Positions 1 to 7,544 of a stretch of DNA of 10,710 bases are shown piece by piece; the stretch's first letter is position 1; the number at the start of each line of letters is the position of its first letter. The position numbers and the translations under genes are program-made. This DNA is from Flavobacteriales bacterium (GTDB lineage: Bacteria; Bacteroidota; Bacteroidia; Flavobacteriales; Flavobacteriaceae). The notes beneath the pieces are model-generated. The model did not search any database and was not told the DNA's origin. It saw only the letters and a program-made list of their open reading frames with translations. The DNA lies in assembly GCA_002737105.1 (NCBI GenBank), contig NSHO01000053.1:1-10710 (forward strand). The letters are read 5' to 3'.

Positions 1-584
1 TTTTTGGAACCAGCCATACTTTAGGTTATGATACCGCATTGAATACAGTTGTTGATTGTATTGATAAAATTAGAGATACCGCCAATTCTCATAATCGTTT
101 GTTTTTTGTAGAAGTAATGGGTAGAGATGCTGGTCATATTGCCTTGAACGCAGGAATTGGTGCAGGAGCAGAGGAAATTTTAATTCCAGAAGAAGCTTTT
201 GGCTTAGATCGTTTGGTGGACTCTTTGAAAAAAAGTAAAGAATCTGGAAAAACATCAAGTATAGTTGTAGTTTCTGAAGGCGATAAAATAGGTAAAAATG
301 TATTTGAGCTGAAAGATTTCGTAGAAGAAAACATGCCAGAATATGACGTACGTGTTTCGGTGCTTGGACATATGCAACGAGGAGGATCACCTTCTTGTTT
401 TGATAGGGTTTTAGCTTCTCGATTAGGCGTAAAAGCAGTGGAAAGTTTATTAGAAGGTAAATCTAATTATATGGTTGGAATACAATACGACAAAATTTGT
501 CTAACACCATTAGAACAAGCCATAAAAGGACAAAGTGAGATTGATTTAGAACTAGTAAAAGTTTCAGATATCGTTTCATCATAA
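1..584 (+). CDS. pfkA: ATP-dependent 6-phosphofructokinase, 3' part
   Basis: Phosphofructokinase phosphorylates fructose 6-phosphate to fructose 1,6-bisphosphate with ATP, the committed step of glycolysis, in the cytosol. The gene enters from the left edge; the reading frame is set by the codon at position 3 and about 193 residues are visible of a usual 320-330. The visible part starts with FGTSHTLGYDTA, shortly after where the catalytic TID motif should lie, so the catalytic Asp and the ATP-binding GGDGS are outside the window. Visible substrate-binding motifs are EVMGRDAGHIA (the Met-Gly-Arg contacts to the sugar phosphate) and the RVSVLGHMQRGGSP block with the His and Arg that bind the 6-phosphate. 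A TTG at 39 opens an apparent shorter frame but lies inside conserved sequence and is not the start. gap follows 91 bases later on the same strand with no recognisable promoter box between, so the two may be co-transcribed. Confidence 0.96.
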   Translation, partial: FGTSHTLGYDTALNTVVDCIDKIRDTANSHNRLFFVEVMGRDAGHIALNAGIGAGAEEILIPEEAFGLDRLVDSLKKSKESGKTSSIVVVSEGDKIGKNVFELKDFVEENMPEYDVRVSVLGHMQRGGSPSCFDRVLASRLGVKAVESLLEGKSNYMVGIQYDKICLTPLEQAIKGQSEIDLELVKVSDIVSS

Positions 585-644
585 AGTAAAAACGAAAATA
601 TATTCCAAAGCAATAAAACATTTATAATTATTAACTAACAAAAA

Positions 645-659
645 GATTCTGTCGGAATC
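645..659. repeat. Short inverted repeat upstream of gap
   Basis: GATTC and GAATC flank the five bases TGTCG, ending 16 bases before the gap start codon. It could be a small hairpin in the leader or a weak protein site. Only five perfect pairs are seen, so chance is a real possibility. The pfkA-gap gap (585-675) otherwise holds only A/T-rich sequence; I found no TAnnTTTG box in it. Confidence 0.3.
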
Positions 660-669
660 AAATATTTAA

Positions 670-1686
<1,017 letters not shown>

Positions 1687-1704
1687 AATAAATTAAATAT
1701 TTGT

Positions 1705-1741
1705 GTATAGAGAATAGCACCCAAAAATCTATTCTCTATAC
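1705..1741 (+). terminator. Perfect 13-bp hairpin after gap, merging into heptad array
   Basis: GTATAGAGAATAG (1705-1717) and its exact complement CTATTCTCTATAC (1729-1741) flank an 11-base loop. It begins 18 bases after the gap stop codon, so it may end or stabilise the gap transcript. It lacks a clean T-run; the following sequence is pyrimidine-rich repeat instead, so terminator function is an inference. The right arm is also the first part of a 7-base repeat array, which makes this hairpin part of a larger element. Confidence 0.5.
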
Positions 1742-1777
1742 TCTATATTCTATACTCTATATTCTATATTCTTTATT
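1729..1777 (+). repeat. Tandem heptad repeat array (CTATAYT-type), seven units
   Basis: Seven consecutive 7-base units fill this stretch: CTATTCT, then CTATACT, CTATATT, CTATACT, CTATATT, CTATATT and finally CTTTATT. The consensus is CTATAYT. Complementary heptads (TGTATAG, AGAATAG) lie just upstream at 1704-1717, giving the inverted arm described in the hairpin entry. The array ends 10 bases before the sugar-kinase ATG at 1788. A 7-base period does not respect codons, so this is non-coding sequence, although it lacks stops and lets an apparent reading frame run through from TTG 1701. Confidence 0.9.
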
Positions 1778-1787
1778 TAAAAAAAAC

Positions 1788-2639
1788 ATGAAATTACTCG
1801 TAGACAGTGGTTCCACCAAAGCAGATTGGATTGCCATAGACAAAAACGGGAAAGTATTATTTACCACACAATCTTTAGGATTAAATCCAGAAGTTTTAAC
1901 AAAGGAAGAAATAATTGCTCGTTTGGATGATAAATTTGATATCTCACATAACAAAGAAAAAGCCGCTAATTTGTACTTTTATGGTGCTGGATGCGGCACA
2001 GACAGAATGAAAAACTTTTTAAAAGCAGTTTTTCAAGAATATTTTAAAAACGCATCTGTAGCTGTTTTCGAAGATACCTATGCTGCTGTATTTGCTACGA
2101 CACCTAAAAACCAAAAAGCAATTGTTTGTATTTTAGGAACAGGTTCTAATTGTAGTTATTTTGATGGGCATGTTTTGCACCAAAAAGTACAATCTTTAGG
2201 ATATATTGCAATGGATGATTGTAGCGGAAATCGTTTTGGTCGTCATTTATTACGTGGCTATTATTTTAATAAAATGCCTGCAAATTTGGCTAGAGAATTT
2301 GAAAAAGAATTTAATGTAGAACCAGATGCTGTTAAAGAAAATTTATATAAAAAACCAAATCCAAATGCCTATTTGGCAACGTATGCTAAGTTTTTAATAA
2401 AACATAAAAATACTGATTTTTGTAAGAAACACATTAGAGAAGAATTGGTTTCTTTTGTTGAAAATTATATAATGCAGTTTGAAAATTATAAAGAAGTTCC
2501 TGTTCATTTTGTTGGTTCTATTGCTTTTTATTTAAAAGAGGAATTAGAAGCAGTTTTAAACGAATATGGTATTAAAATAGGAAATGTATTAAGACGTCCG
2601 ATAGATGGATTAATAGAATTTCATATCGCTAATAATTAA
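1788..2639 (+). CDS. BadF/BadG/BcrA/BcrD-family sugar kinase (probable N-acetylglucosamine kinase)
   Basis: This is an ASKHA-fold kinase of 283 residues, a family whose characterised members phosphorylate GlcNAc and related amino sugars with ATP. The phosphate-1 loop is DSGSTKADW (6-14), the probable catalytic base is Asp96 in FEDTYAA, the phosphate-2 loop is LGTGSN (116-121), the adenosine motif is FVGSIA (241-246), and the C-terminal PIDGLIEF matches the family. The segment LGYIAMDDCSGNRFG (137-151) replaces the more usual LGYxLGDEGSGxxLG, so sugar preference may be shifted. I chose ATG 1788 over TTG 1701 because MKLLVDSGSTKADW is the typical N-terminus and the extra 29 codons would only translate the heptad repeat. 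No own promoter box is visible, so transcription may come through from gap. The downstream terminator ends the unit. Substrate identity is inferred from family and carbohydrate neighbours, not seen. Confidence 0.85.
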   Translation: MKLLVDSGSTKADWIAIDKNGKVLFTTQSLGLNPEVLTKEEIIARLDDKFDISHNKEKAANLYFYGAGCGTDRMKNFLKAVFQEYFKNASVAVFEDTYAAVFATTPKNQKAIVCILGTGSNCSYFDGHVLHQKVQSLGYIAMDDCSGNRFGRHLLRGYYFNKMPANLAREFEKEFNVEPDAVKENLYKKPNPNAYLATYAKFLIKHKNTDFCKKHIREELVSFVENYIMQFENYKEVPVHFVGSIAFYLKEELEAVLNEYGIKIGNVLRRPIDGLIEFHIANN

Positions 2640-2668
2640 TAATAATTAGGAAAAGTTAGTTTGTTTTT

Positions 2669-2709
2669 AAAGCCTAAGTAGCAAAATCTACTTGGGTTTT
2701 TTGTTTTTT
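2669..2709 (+). terminator. Strong intrinsic terminator after the sugar kinase
   Basis: CCTAAGTAG (2673-2681) pairs with CTACTTGGG (2688-2696) around the six-base loop CAAAAT; one pair is G-T. The stem can extend through the AAAG on the left against the T-run on the right. It is followed by TTTTTTGTTTTTT, the classical uridine tract. It lies 30 bases beyond the kinase stop and separates the carbohydrate genes from nhaA. Confidence 0.88.
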
Positions 2710-2756
2710 AGGAAAATGAATTTTGAATTTTACAATTCTAAACAAGTAAAAATGAG

Positions 2757-2764
2757 TATTTTTG
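2757..2764 (+). promoter_or_regulatory. Bacteroidota -7 promoter box upstream of nhaA
   Basis: TATTTTTG matches the TAnnTTTG box of the primary sigma factor in Bacteroidota. It lies 17 bases before the nhaA ATG, which would give a leader of roughly 10 bases. It stands between the terminator and nhaA, where a promoter is expected. I could not find a TTTG-type -33 element at the usual 19-21-base spacing, so the assignment rests on the -7 box and location. Confidence 0.5.
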
Positions 2765-2781
2765 TAACATAAAAGCAAAGA

Positions 2782-3930
2782 ATGAAAATAACACAATTAT
2801 TTAAAGATTTTTTTGAAAGTGAAAAACTAGGTGGTTTGTTATTACTGGTTTGCACAATAGTTTCCTTGGTACTTGCAAATTCATCATTTGGCGAAAGTTA
2901 CCACCATTTTTGGTTAATTGAATTTTCAGGAAAATCTTTAGAATATTGGATAAACGATGGCTTAATGACCATTTTCTTTTTATTAATTGGATTGGAATTA
3001 GAAAGAGAAATTTATCAAGGAGAATTGTCAAATATAAAAGATGCCTTATTGCCTATTTTTGCTGCAATTGGAGGCATGATAGTTCCTGCTGCAATATTTT
3101 TAGCGTTTAACTTTGGTACACCTACTCAATCTGGATCTGGAATACCAATGGCAACTGACATTGCTTTTGCAATTGGGATTTTATCTTTATTAGGAAATAA
3201 AGTACCTATATCTTTGAAAATATTTTTAACCGCTTTAGCCGTTATTGACGATTTGGGCGCCATATTAATTATTGCCATTTTTTATACCAAAACGATAGTT
3301 TGGGCAAATTTGGCTATAGCCTTAGGATTATTTGTGTTGCTTTATGTATTGGGTAAATATTTTAAAGTTAAAAACTTACTTCCTTATTTAATTGGTGGAG
3401 TTGTAATGTGGTATTTCATGATGCATTCTGGTGTACACGCTACTATAACAGGCGTTTTATTAGCTTTTGCAATTCCTTTTGGAAACGGCGGAAACAAATC
3501 TACTTCCTATATTTTACAGCATGTTTTGCACAAACCAGTCGCATTTGTAATATTACCAATTTTTGCGTTAGCGAATACAGCCATCTTCATGAGCGGTGAT
3601 TTGACAAAAATAGTTACTGAAAACTACAGCATAGGCGTCGCATTAGGTTTAGTTTTAGGAAAACCTATTGGTATTTTTCTACTTACCTTCTTAACCGTTA
3701 AAATTGGTTGGTGTCAACTTCCAAGTGATATGAGTTGGAAATCTGTTTTAGGCGTTGGTTTTTTAGGAGGAATTGGCTTTACGATGTCAATTTTTATTAC
3801 ACTTTTAGCTTTTGATAGCGCAGCAATTATAAATAACACGAAATTAGTAATCGTTTTTTCTTCTTTATTGGCGGGAATAATTGGTTTTGTATTCTTAAAA
3901 GCGACTTTAAAAGCAACTCAAGAAGATTAA
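2782..3930 (+). CDS. nhaA: Na+/H+ antiporter NhaA
   Basis: NhaA expels Na+ (or Li+) in exchange for two protons across the inner membrane and serves salt and alkaline pH tolerance. At 382 residues it matches the family. The hydrophobic segments fit the 12-helix fold. Transport residues are all present: Asp126 in MATDIAFAIG, the Asp156-Asp157 pair in AVIDDLGA (equivalent to E. coli Asp163-Asp164), and Lys294 in LGLVLGKPIGIF (equivalent to Lys300). His219 in HSGVHATITG corresponds to the E. coli pH-response histidine. The C-terminal GGIGFTMSIFITLLAF helix is typical. The ATG at 2782 gives the standard short amphipathic N-terminus (MKITQLFKDFFESE). It appears monocistronic: a terminator and a TAnnTTTG box lie upstream, and the next gene converges on it with only three bases between the stop codons. 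Confidence 0.97.
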   Translation: MKITQLFKDFFESEKLGGLLLLVCTIVSLVLANSSFGESYHHFWLIEFSGKSLEYWINDGLMTIFFLLIGLELEREIYQGELSNIKDALLPIFAAIGGMIVPAAIFLAFNFGTPTQSGSGIPMATDIAFAIGILSLLGNKVPISLKIFLTALAVIDDLGAILIIAIFYTKTIVWANLAIALGLFVLLYVLGKYFKVKNLLPYLIGGVVMWYFMMHSGVHATITGVLLAFAIPFGNGGNKSTSYILQHVLHKPVAFVILPIFALANTAIFMSGDLTKIVTENYSIGVALGLVLGKPIGIFLLTFLTVKIGWCQLPSDMSWKSVLGVGFLGGIGFTMSIFITLLAFDSAAIINNTKLVIVFSSLLAGIIGFVFLKATLKATQED

Positions 3931-3933
3931 GTT

Positions 3934-4518
3934 TTACTTGATACCCAAACACTTAAAGTAATTGATAAAATAAGAATCTGGATTCGATTTGTCTTTATAA
4001 ATTTCAGAGTTTAATTCGGGTTTTATAACAAAATCTACATCACCGGTTGCCGCTGCAATTTTAATTAAATATACTTTAGACGTTTTTAAATCTTCAAAAT
4101 TTTCTGGTGTAAAATAAAAGAAACCAGATAAAATTCGCAAATTATTTTTATTTACAGCATCATATTGCAAGTCGTTACAAGTCTCAGTGTCCAAAGAATT
4201 GATAAGTTTTACTTGTTTACCATTGGCCATTTCTAAAAATATTTTAGTGCTTTTATCAATGCAAATAGGAGTTAAAAAGTCTTTACTTTTTTGTAAATAT
4301 TGAAAGTTTAATCCAATAAAACCATCTACATCAAAAAGTTTAAAAGTTAAAAATGAAGTGGTATTTCCAAACACATTTTCGTCAATAATTTTTTCTTTTA
4401 AAACACGGGTGCTACTGGTATCAGTCACTACATCAATATCATATTCACATGGTTTTTCCTGAGAAAACGAAAGTTGAACCAATAATATGAAAACCGTTAT
4501 TTTTAAAAGCCTATTCAT
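3934..4518 (-). CDS. Small secreted protein of unknown function
   Basis: I do not recognise a characterised family. The 194-residue product begins MNRLLKITVFILLVQLSFSQ, a clear Sec signal peptide probably cleaved near residue 19-20, so it should reach the periplasm or beyond. There is no lipobox cysteine and no type IX secretion C-terminal domain. The mature part looks beta-rich, with four cysteines (24, 86, 114, 190) that could form two disulfides, and ends YFINYFKCLGIK. Its start lies 21 bases after the methyltransferase stop on the same strand, so the two are probably co-transcribed, though no functional link is evident. Its 3' end meets nhaA tail to tail, leaving no room for an ordinary terminator. 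The clean signal peptide, length and codon pattern make it a real gene. It is likely a lineage-restricted flavobacterial hypothetical protein. Confidence 0.82.
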   Translation of the reverse strand: MNRLLKITVFILLVQLSFSQEKPCEYDIDVVTDTSSTRVLKEKIIDENVFGNTTSFLTFKLFDVDGFIGLNFQYLQKSKDFLTPICIDKSTKIFLEMANGKQVKLINSLDTETCNDLQYDAVNKNNLRILSGFFYFTPENFEDLKTSKVYLIKIAAATGDVDFVIKPELNSEIYKDKSNPDSYFINYFKCLGIK

Positions 4519-4539
4519 TAAAGTAAATTTTTAAGTTAT

Positions 4540-5715
4540 TTATATTTTTGTACAAAGTAAAACAATTTTTTCGTCATTTATGTTGGTGGTAAAAAACGCA
4601 TAAACAGTTCCACCATCGGCAATTTTATATTTTTTCCTAATTTCTTCAACAGATAAGGGAAAATTACGAGTAGTAACATTCATTTTTTTACCTTCAAGCT
4701 GTTTTTTTAGGTTTTCTTTTTTAAACGGAAGCACTTCATTAACACTAAATCGTCTACCAGGAAAAGCTACCAATGCATCATGCGTAAATAAATGAGAGTG
4801 TGGATGTAATTTTGAAATTTTTAAAAATTCGCATAAATAATCCACACCACCAGATTTCAATAATGACGCATTTGGTTCATATAAAAATTGTTTTGGTAAA
4901 CCAAAGTTGGCCGGCGAATGTTCACCTAAAATAAATGTGTTGGTGTCTGTTTTTTCTTTTTGGATATTAACCGCATGGATTTCAATTTCTCCCGAATAGT
5001 CTTTTTCTAAAATCCATAAAAGTTCTTTTACTTCGTTGTCAACGGCTACGATGTGAATGGCTTTTATGTTTTCTAATTCGATACAACCTGCAGTTATGTC
5101 TAATATTGGCGCGGTTTTTATTAAAATTGAATTGCTTTTAGAAAAATACAAACTCAAATTTTCAGGCACATTTGGCAAACAATCTTTAAGTAAAAAAACC
5201 TTTCCTTTTGCATCACTTCTTCTACTGGGATCAATGTAAATCCAATCGAATTTTTTATCAGATTGCTCTAAAACATCGGTGCTATTTTGTGCCAAACAAA
5301 TAATGTTTTTAGCGTTCATCACACCATAATTGTGCTGCACAATTTCTGAAAGTACAGTATTTTTTTCACAATGAATTACCTGTTCAAATTTCTTTGAAAA
5401 ATAATAATCATCTACACCAAAACCACCTGTTAAGTCAATTAAAGAGGTGCCGGAAATTAATTCAGATTTGTATTTGGCTGTTGTTTCCGATGACGTTTGT
5501 TCTATTGAAATACTCGCTGGATAGTAAATTCCTTCAGTGGCAAACCAAGTTGGAAGTTTGTGTTGCGATTTATTTTTTGATACAATTTGATTGATAATTT
5601 CTTTCCAATCTTCTTTAGGGAAAGGATTTTTCGACAAGGCTAATTTCGATATATTGGCTTGTAAAGATGAATTAATAAATTCCTGAATATCAGAAGCTAG
5701 AAGAGAAAGGTGCAT
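4540..5715 (-). CDS. PG_1098-like class I SAM-dependent methyltransferase with THUMP-like C-terminus
   Basis: The 391-residue protein matches the Bacteroidota family whose structural representative is Porphyromonas gingivalis PG_1098: a helical N-terminal part, a Rossmann methyltransferase core, then a ferredoxin-like and THUMP-like C-terminal region. The SAM-binding motif I is DLTGGFGVD (94-102), followed by the acidic residue of motif II in HCEKN (116-119), and motif IV is IDPSRR (161-166), unlike the NPPY of amino-methylating N6-adenine or glutamine enzymes. The C-terminal TTRNFPLSVEEIRKKYKIADGG segment (348-369) is the THUMP-like part and suggests RNA as substrate. The exact target is not known to me. 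ATG 5713-5715 gives a full-length protein. The small secreted-protein gene follows 21 bases downstream. The 88-base gap to the upstream ald-like gene holds a 12-base palindrome but no clear promoter box. Confidence 0.85.
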   Translation of the reverse strand: MHLSLLASDIQEFINSSLQANISKLALSKNPFPKEDWKEIINQIVSKNKSQHKLPTWFATEGIYYPASISIEQTSSETTAKYKSELISGTSLIDLTGGFGVDDYYFSKKFEQVIHCEKNTVLSEIVQHNYGVMNAKNIICLAQNSTDVLEQSDKKFDWIYIDPSRRSDAKGKVFLLKDCLPNVPENLSLYFSKSNSILIKTAPILDITAGCIELENIKAIHIVAVDNEVKELLWILEKDYSGEIEIHAVNIQKEKTDTNTFILGEHSPANFGLPKQFLYEPNASLLKSGGVDYLCEFLKISKLHPHSHLFTHDALVAFPGRRFSVNEVLPFKKENLKKQLEGKKMNVTTRNFPLSVEEIRKKYKIADGGTVYAFFTTNINDEKIVLLCTKI

Positions 5716-5771
5716 TATAAACCGACTGAAATTAGTAGTACTAAAAATAAATCTAATGTATAAAAATTGTT

Positions 5772-5783
5772 ACTTTTAAAAGT
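5772..5783. repeat. 12-base palindrome upstream of the methyltransferase gene
   Basis: ACTTTTAAAAGT is a perfect palindrome located 57-68 bases before the methyltransferase start codon and just beyond the ald-like gene stop. It could be a regulator site or a weak hairpin. All but two of its pairs are A-T, so chance is plausible in this AT-rich sequence. Confidence 0.25.
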
Positions 5784-5803
5784 CATTTTAATTAGAAATA
5801 GAA

Positions 5804-7000
5804 TTAAAAAACAATTAAATTGATGTCTCTATGCTCTAAATTAAACCAATCCGCAATGGATTTATTGGTTAAAATACCGTGGTAAAAATAAATACCATTT
5901 TTCAACCCACTGTTGCAACGAATGGCTGCTTCAATTCCGCCGTCTTCTGCAATATTTATTAGTATAGGCGTTAAGATATTACTAATTGAAATACTTGCTG
6001 TTTTGGAATAACGTGAAGGAATATTCGGTACGCAATAATGAATGACATTGTTTTTTACAAACGTAGGATTTTCATGTGTGGTAATTTCTGAAGTTTCAAA
6101 ACAACCACCTGTATCGATGCTAACATCTACAATTACGGCTCCTTTTTTCATATATTCTACCATTGTTTCTGTTACTACAACGGGTGTTCTGTTTTCGCCT
6201 TTTAATGCGCCAATGGCCACATCGCATCTTCGTAATGCTTTTAAAAGGGCTTTGTCATGAATGGTAGAGGTAAATATTCGTTGGTTTAAAGTGTTTTGTA
6301 ACCGTCGCAATTTGGTGATAGAATTGTCAAAAACTTTTACGTTTGCGCCTAAACTCAATGCGGTTCGCACGGCATATTCCGCAACAGTGCCTGCACCCAA
6401 AATGACAATTTCTGTTGGTGGAACGCCTGTAATATTTCCCAAGAGCAATCCTTTACCATCGTTGTTATTAATCATTAATTCGGCAGCAATTAATACCGAA
6501 GCTGTTCCTGCAATTTCACTTAATGATTTCACAGCCGGATAAGAACCGTCGCTGTCTTTAATAAATTCAAACGCTAATGAGGTAATTTTCTTTTTGGCTA
6601 TAGCTTCAAAATAATCCTTTTTCTGGGTTTTTAATTGAATGGCCGAAATCAGAATCGCTTCTGGGTTCATCATTTCAATTTCTTCCAAAGTAGACGGTTC
6701 TACTTTTAATATAATTGGGCAAGAAAATACTTTTTTGGTGTCTTTTGTTACTTCTGCGCCAGCATCTGCATATTCTTTATCTGAAAAACTAGCGTTTTTT
6801 CCTGCATCACTTTCAATCATCACACGATGACCATGACTTACCAATGAGCTCACAGCATCTGGTGTTAAACAAATACGACGTTCTTGATAAGATGTTTCTT
6901 TAGGAATTCCTATAAACAAGTCACTTTTGTGTTTGCCAATTTCTAATTTTTCTTCTTGCGGAAGCAATTGTTTGGCTGAAAATGGAGTATAGATTGACAT
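5804..7000 (-). CDS. Alanine dehydrogenase-like protein (catalytic His replaced by Gln)
   Basis: The 398-residue protein belongs to the alanine dehydrogenase / PntA N-terminal family; classical Ald interconverts alanine and pyruvate + NH3 with NAD. Features in order: a 28-residue N-terminal extension, GIPKETSYQERRICLTP (31-47, substrate Arg at 42), Lys99 in ILKVEP, SLSEIAG (159-165), the nucleotide loop VILGAGTVAEYA (199-210) with Asp225 at the end of the next strand indicating NAD, SIDTGGCFETS (294-304) and HYCVPNIPSRYSKTASISISN (321-341). Where Ald has YLHLA with catalytic His96, this protein has AIQLK, placing Gln122 there. Other key positions are kept, so it may have changed activity rather than being degenerate. 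A C-terminal extension of about 20 residues is also present. It follows tsaE on the same strand after 123 bases. ATG 6998-7000 is preceded by an A-rich stretch. Membership is certain; the exact reaction is not. Confidence 0.85.
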   Translation of the reverse strand: MSIYTPFSAKQLLPQEEKLEIGKHKSDLFIGIPKETSYQERRICLTPDAVSSLVSHGHRVMIESDAGKNASFSDKEYADAGAEVTKDTKKVFSCPIILKVEPSTLEEIEMMNPEAILISAIQLKTQKKDYFEAIAKKKITSLAFEFIKDSDGSYPAVKSLSEIAGTASVLIAAELMINNNDGKGLLLGNITGVPPTEIVILGAGTVAEYAVRTALSLGANVKVFDNSITKLRRLQNTLNQRIFTSTIHDKALLKALRRCDVAIGALKGENRTPVVVTETMVEYMKKGAVIVDVSIDTGGCFETSEITTHENPTFVKNNVIHYCVPNIPSRYSKTASISISNILTPILINIAEDGGIEAAIRCNSGLKNGIYFYHGILTNKSIADWFNLEHRDINLIVF

Positions 7001-7020
7001 ACTTTTTTTGATTTTGTAGC

Positions 7021-7050
7021 CAAATTAGGTATTTTTCTATAAAGTTACAA
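7021..7050 (-). promoter_or_regulatory. Possible promoter for the alanine dehydrogenase-like gene
   Basis: On the minus strand a TTG (7048-7050) is followed after 20 bases by TAATTTG (7021-7027), 20 bases before the start codon. The spacing fits the Bacteroidota -33/-7 pair, but the -7 box is one base short of TAnnTTTG. The 123-base gap after tsaE leaves room for such a promoter. Tentative. Confidence 0.3.
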
Positions 7051-7123
7051 GTGAGCAGCTAAATAATATAGAAAAACAATGGTTTGAGATGCTAAATTAA
7101 GTTTAGAATTATAGGGTTTCAGG

Positions 7124-7540
7124 TTAATCATTATTTAATAACAATTCTCTTTTGCCATTGGGTAGCGTTCTCATTACAATTGATGCGTGATCTAAAGGTA
7201 ATAAGTGCGGTACTTTTTCTGGCCATTCAATAAAGCACCAATTTCCCGAATAAAAATACTCGTCAATTCCCATGTCGTAGGCTTCCATTTCAGTGTTTAA
7301 TCGATACAAATCGAAATGATAAATGGTTTCACCCGTTTTAGATTCATATTCGTTTACTAACGAAAAAGTAGGACTACTTGAATTCCCAGTAACACCTAAT
7401 TCTTTTACCAATTCCTTAATTAAAGTAGTTTTACCAACGCCCATAGTGGCATGAAAAGTAATTACTTTTTTTAAACTCGGCGTAGCTAATATGTCTTTAG
7501 CTACTTTATTTATGTCTTCTAATGTAAATGTTGCAGTCAT
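7124..7540 (-). CDS. tsaE: tRNA threonylcarbamoyladenosine biosynthesis ATPase TsaE
   Basis: TsaE is the small ATPase that, with TsaB and TsaD, transfers threonylcarbamoyl to A37 of ANN-decoding tRNAs (t6A). The 138 residues equal the family's usual size. The Walker A loop is ATMGVGKTT (31-39), the switch-like SSPTFSLVNEY (55-65) follows, then HFDLYRL with Asp77 (75-81) and IEWPEK (104-109), all family hallmarks. The first Walker A residue is Ala31 rather than the usual Gly; the Gly-Lys-Thr core is intact. ATG 7538-7540 is the only sensible start, and the residues before the P-loop match the family length. Upstream lies porX, with the 84-base space almost wholly filled by heptad repeats that stop four bases before this ATG, so the array occupies the whole leader and ribosome-binding region. 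An ald-like gene follows downstream. Confidence 0.95.
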   Translation of the reverse strand: MTATFTLEDINKVAKDILATPSLKKVITFHATMGVGKTTLIKELVKELGVTGNSSSPTFSLVNEYESKTGETIYHFDLYRLNTEMEAYDMGIDEYFYSGNWCFIEWPEKVPHLLPLDHASIVMRTLPNGKRELLLNND

Positions 7541-7544
7541 TTTT

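Noticed and set aside
70..390. 106-codon open frame on the minus strand inside pfkA
   Set aside because: Antisense shadow of a highly conserved pfkA segment; its residues show no domain.
1701..1787. 29-codon N-terminal extension of the sugar kinase from TTG 1701
   Set aside because: It would translate the hairpin and the heptad array into a Leu-Tyr-Ser-rich stretch; the family N-terminus begins at ATG 1788. The open frame is a by-product of a repeat without stop codons.
2631..2650. AATAATT repetition around the sugar-kinase stop codon as a third heptad array
   Set aside because: Fewer than three clean units, overlapping the last codons, and low complexity; not enough to separate from AT-rich background.
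3918..3941. Bidirectional terminator between nhaA and the secreted-protein gene
   Set aside because: The stem is five pairs with a 14-base loop and no T-tracts; too weak to call.
6042..6830. Three plus-strand open frames opposite the ald-like gene
   Set aside because: They are shadows of the real minus-strand gene, whose motifs are intact throughout.
7092..7106. CTAAA/TTTAG hairpin downstream of tsaE
   Set aside because: Only five A/T-rich pairs and no T-run on the gene strand, so not supportable as a terminator.
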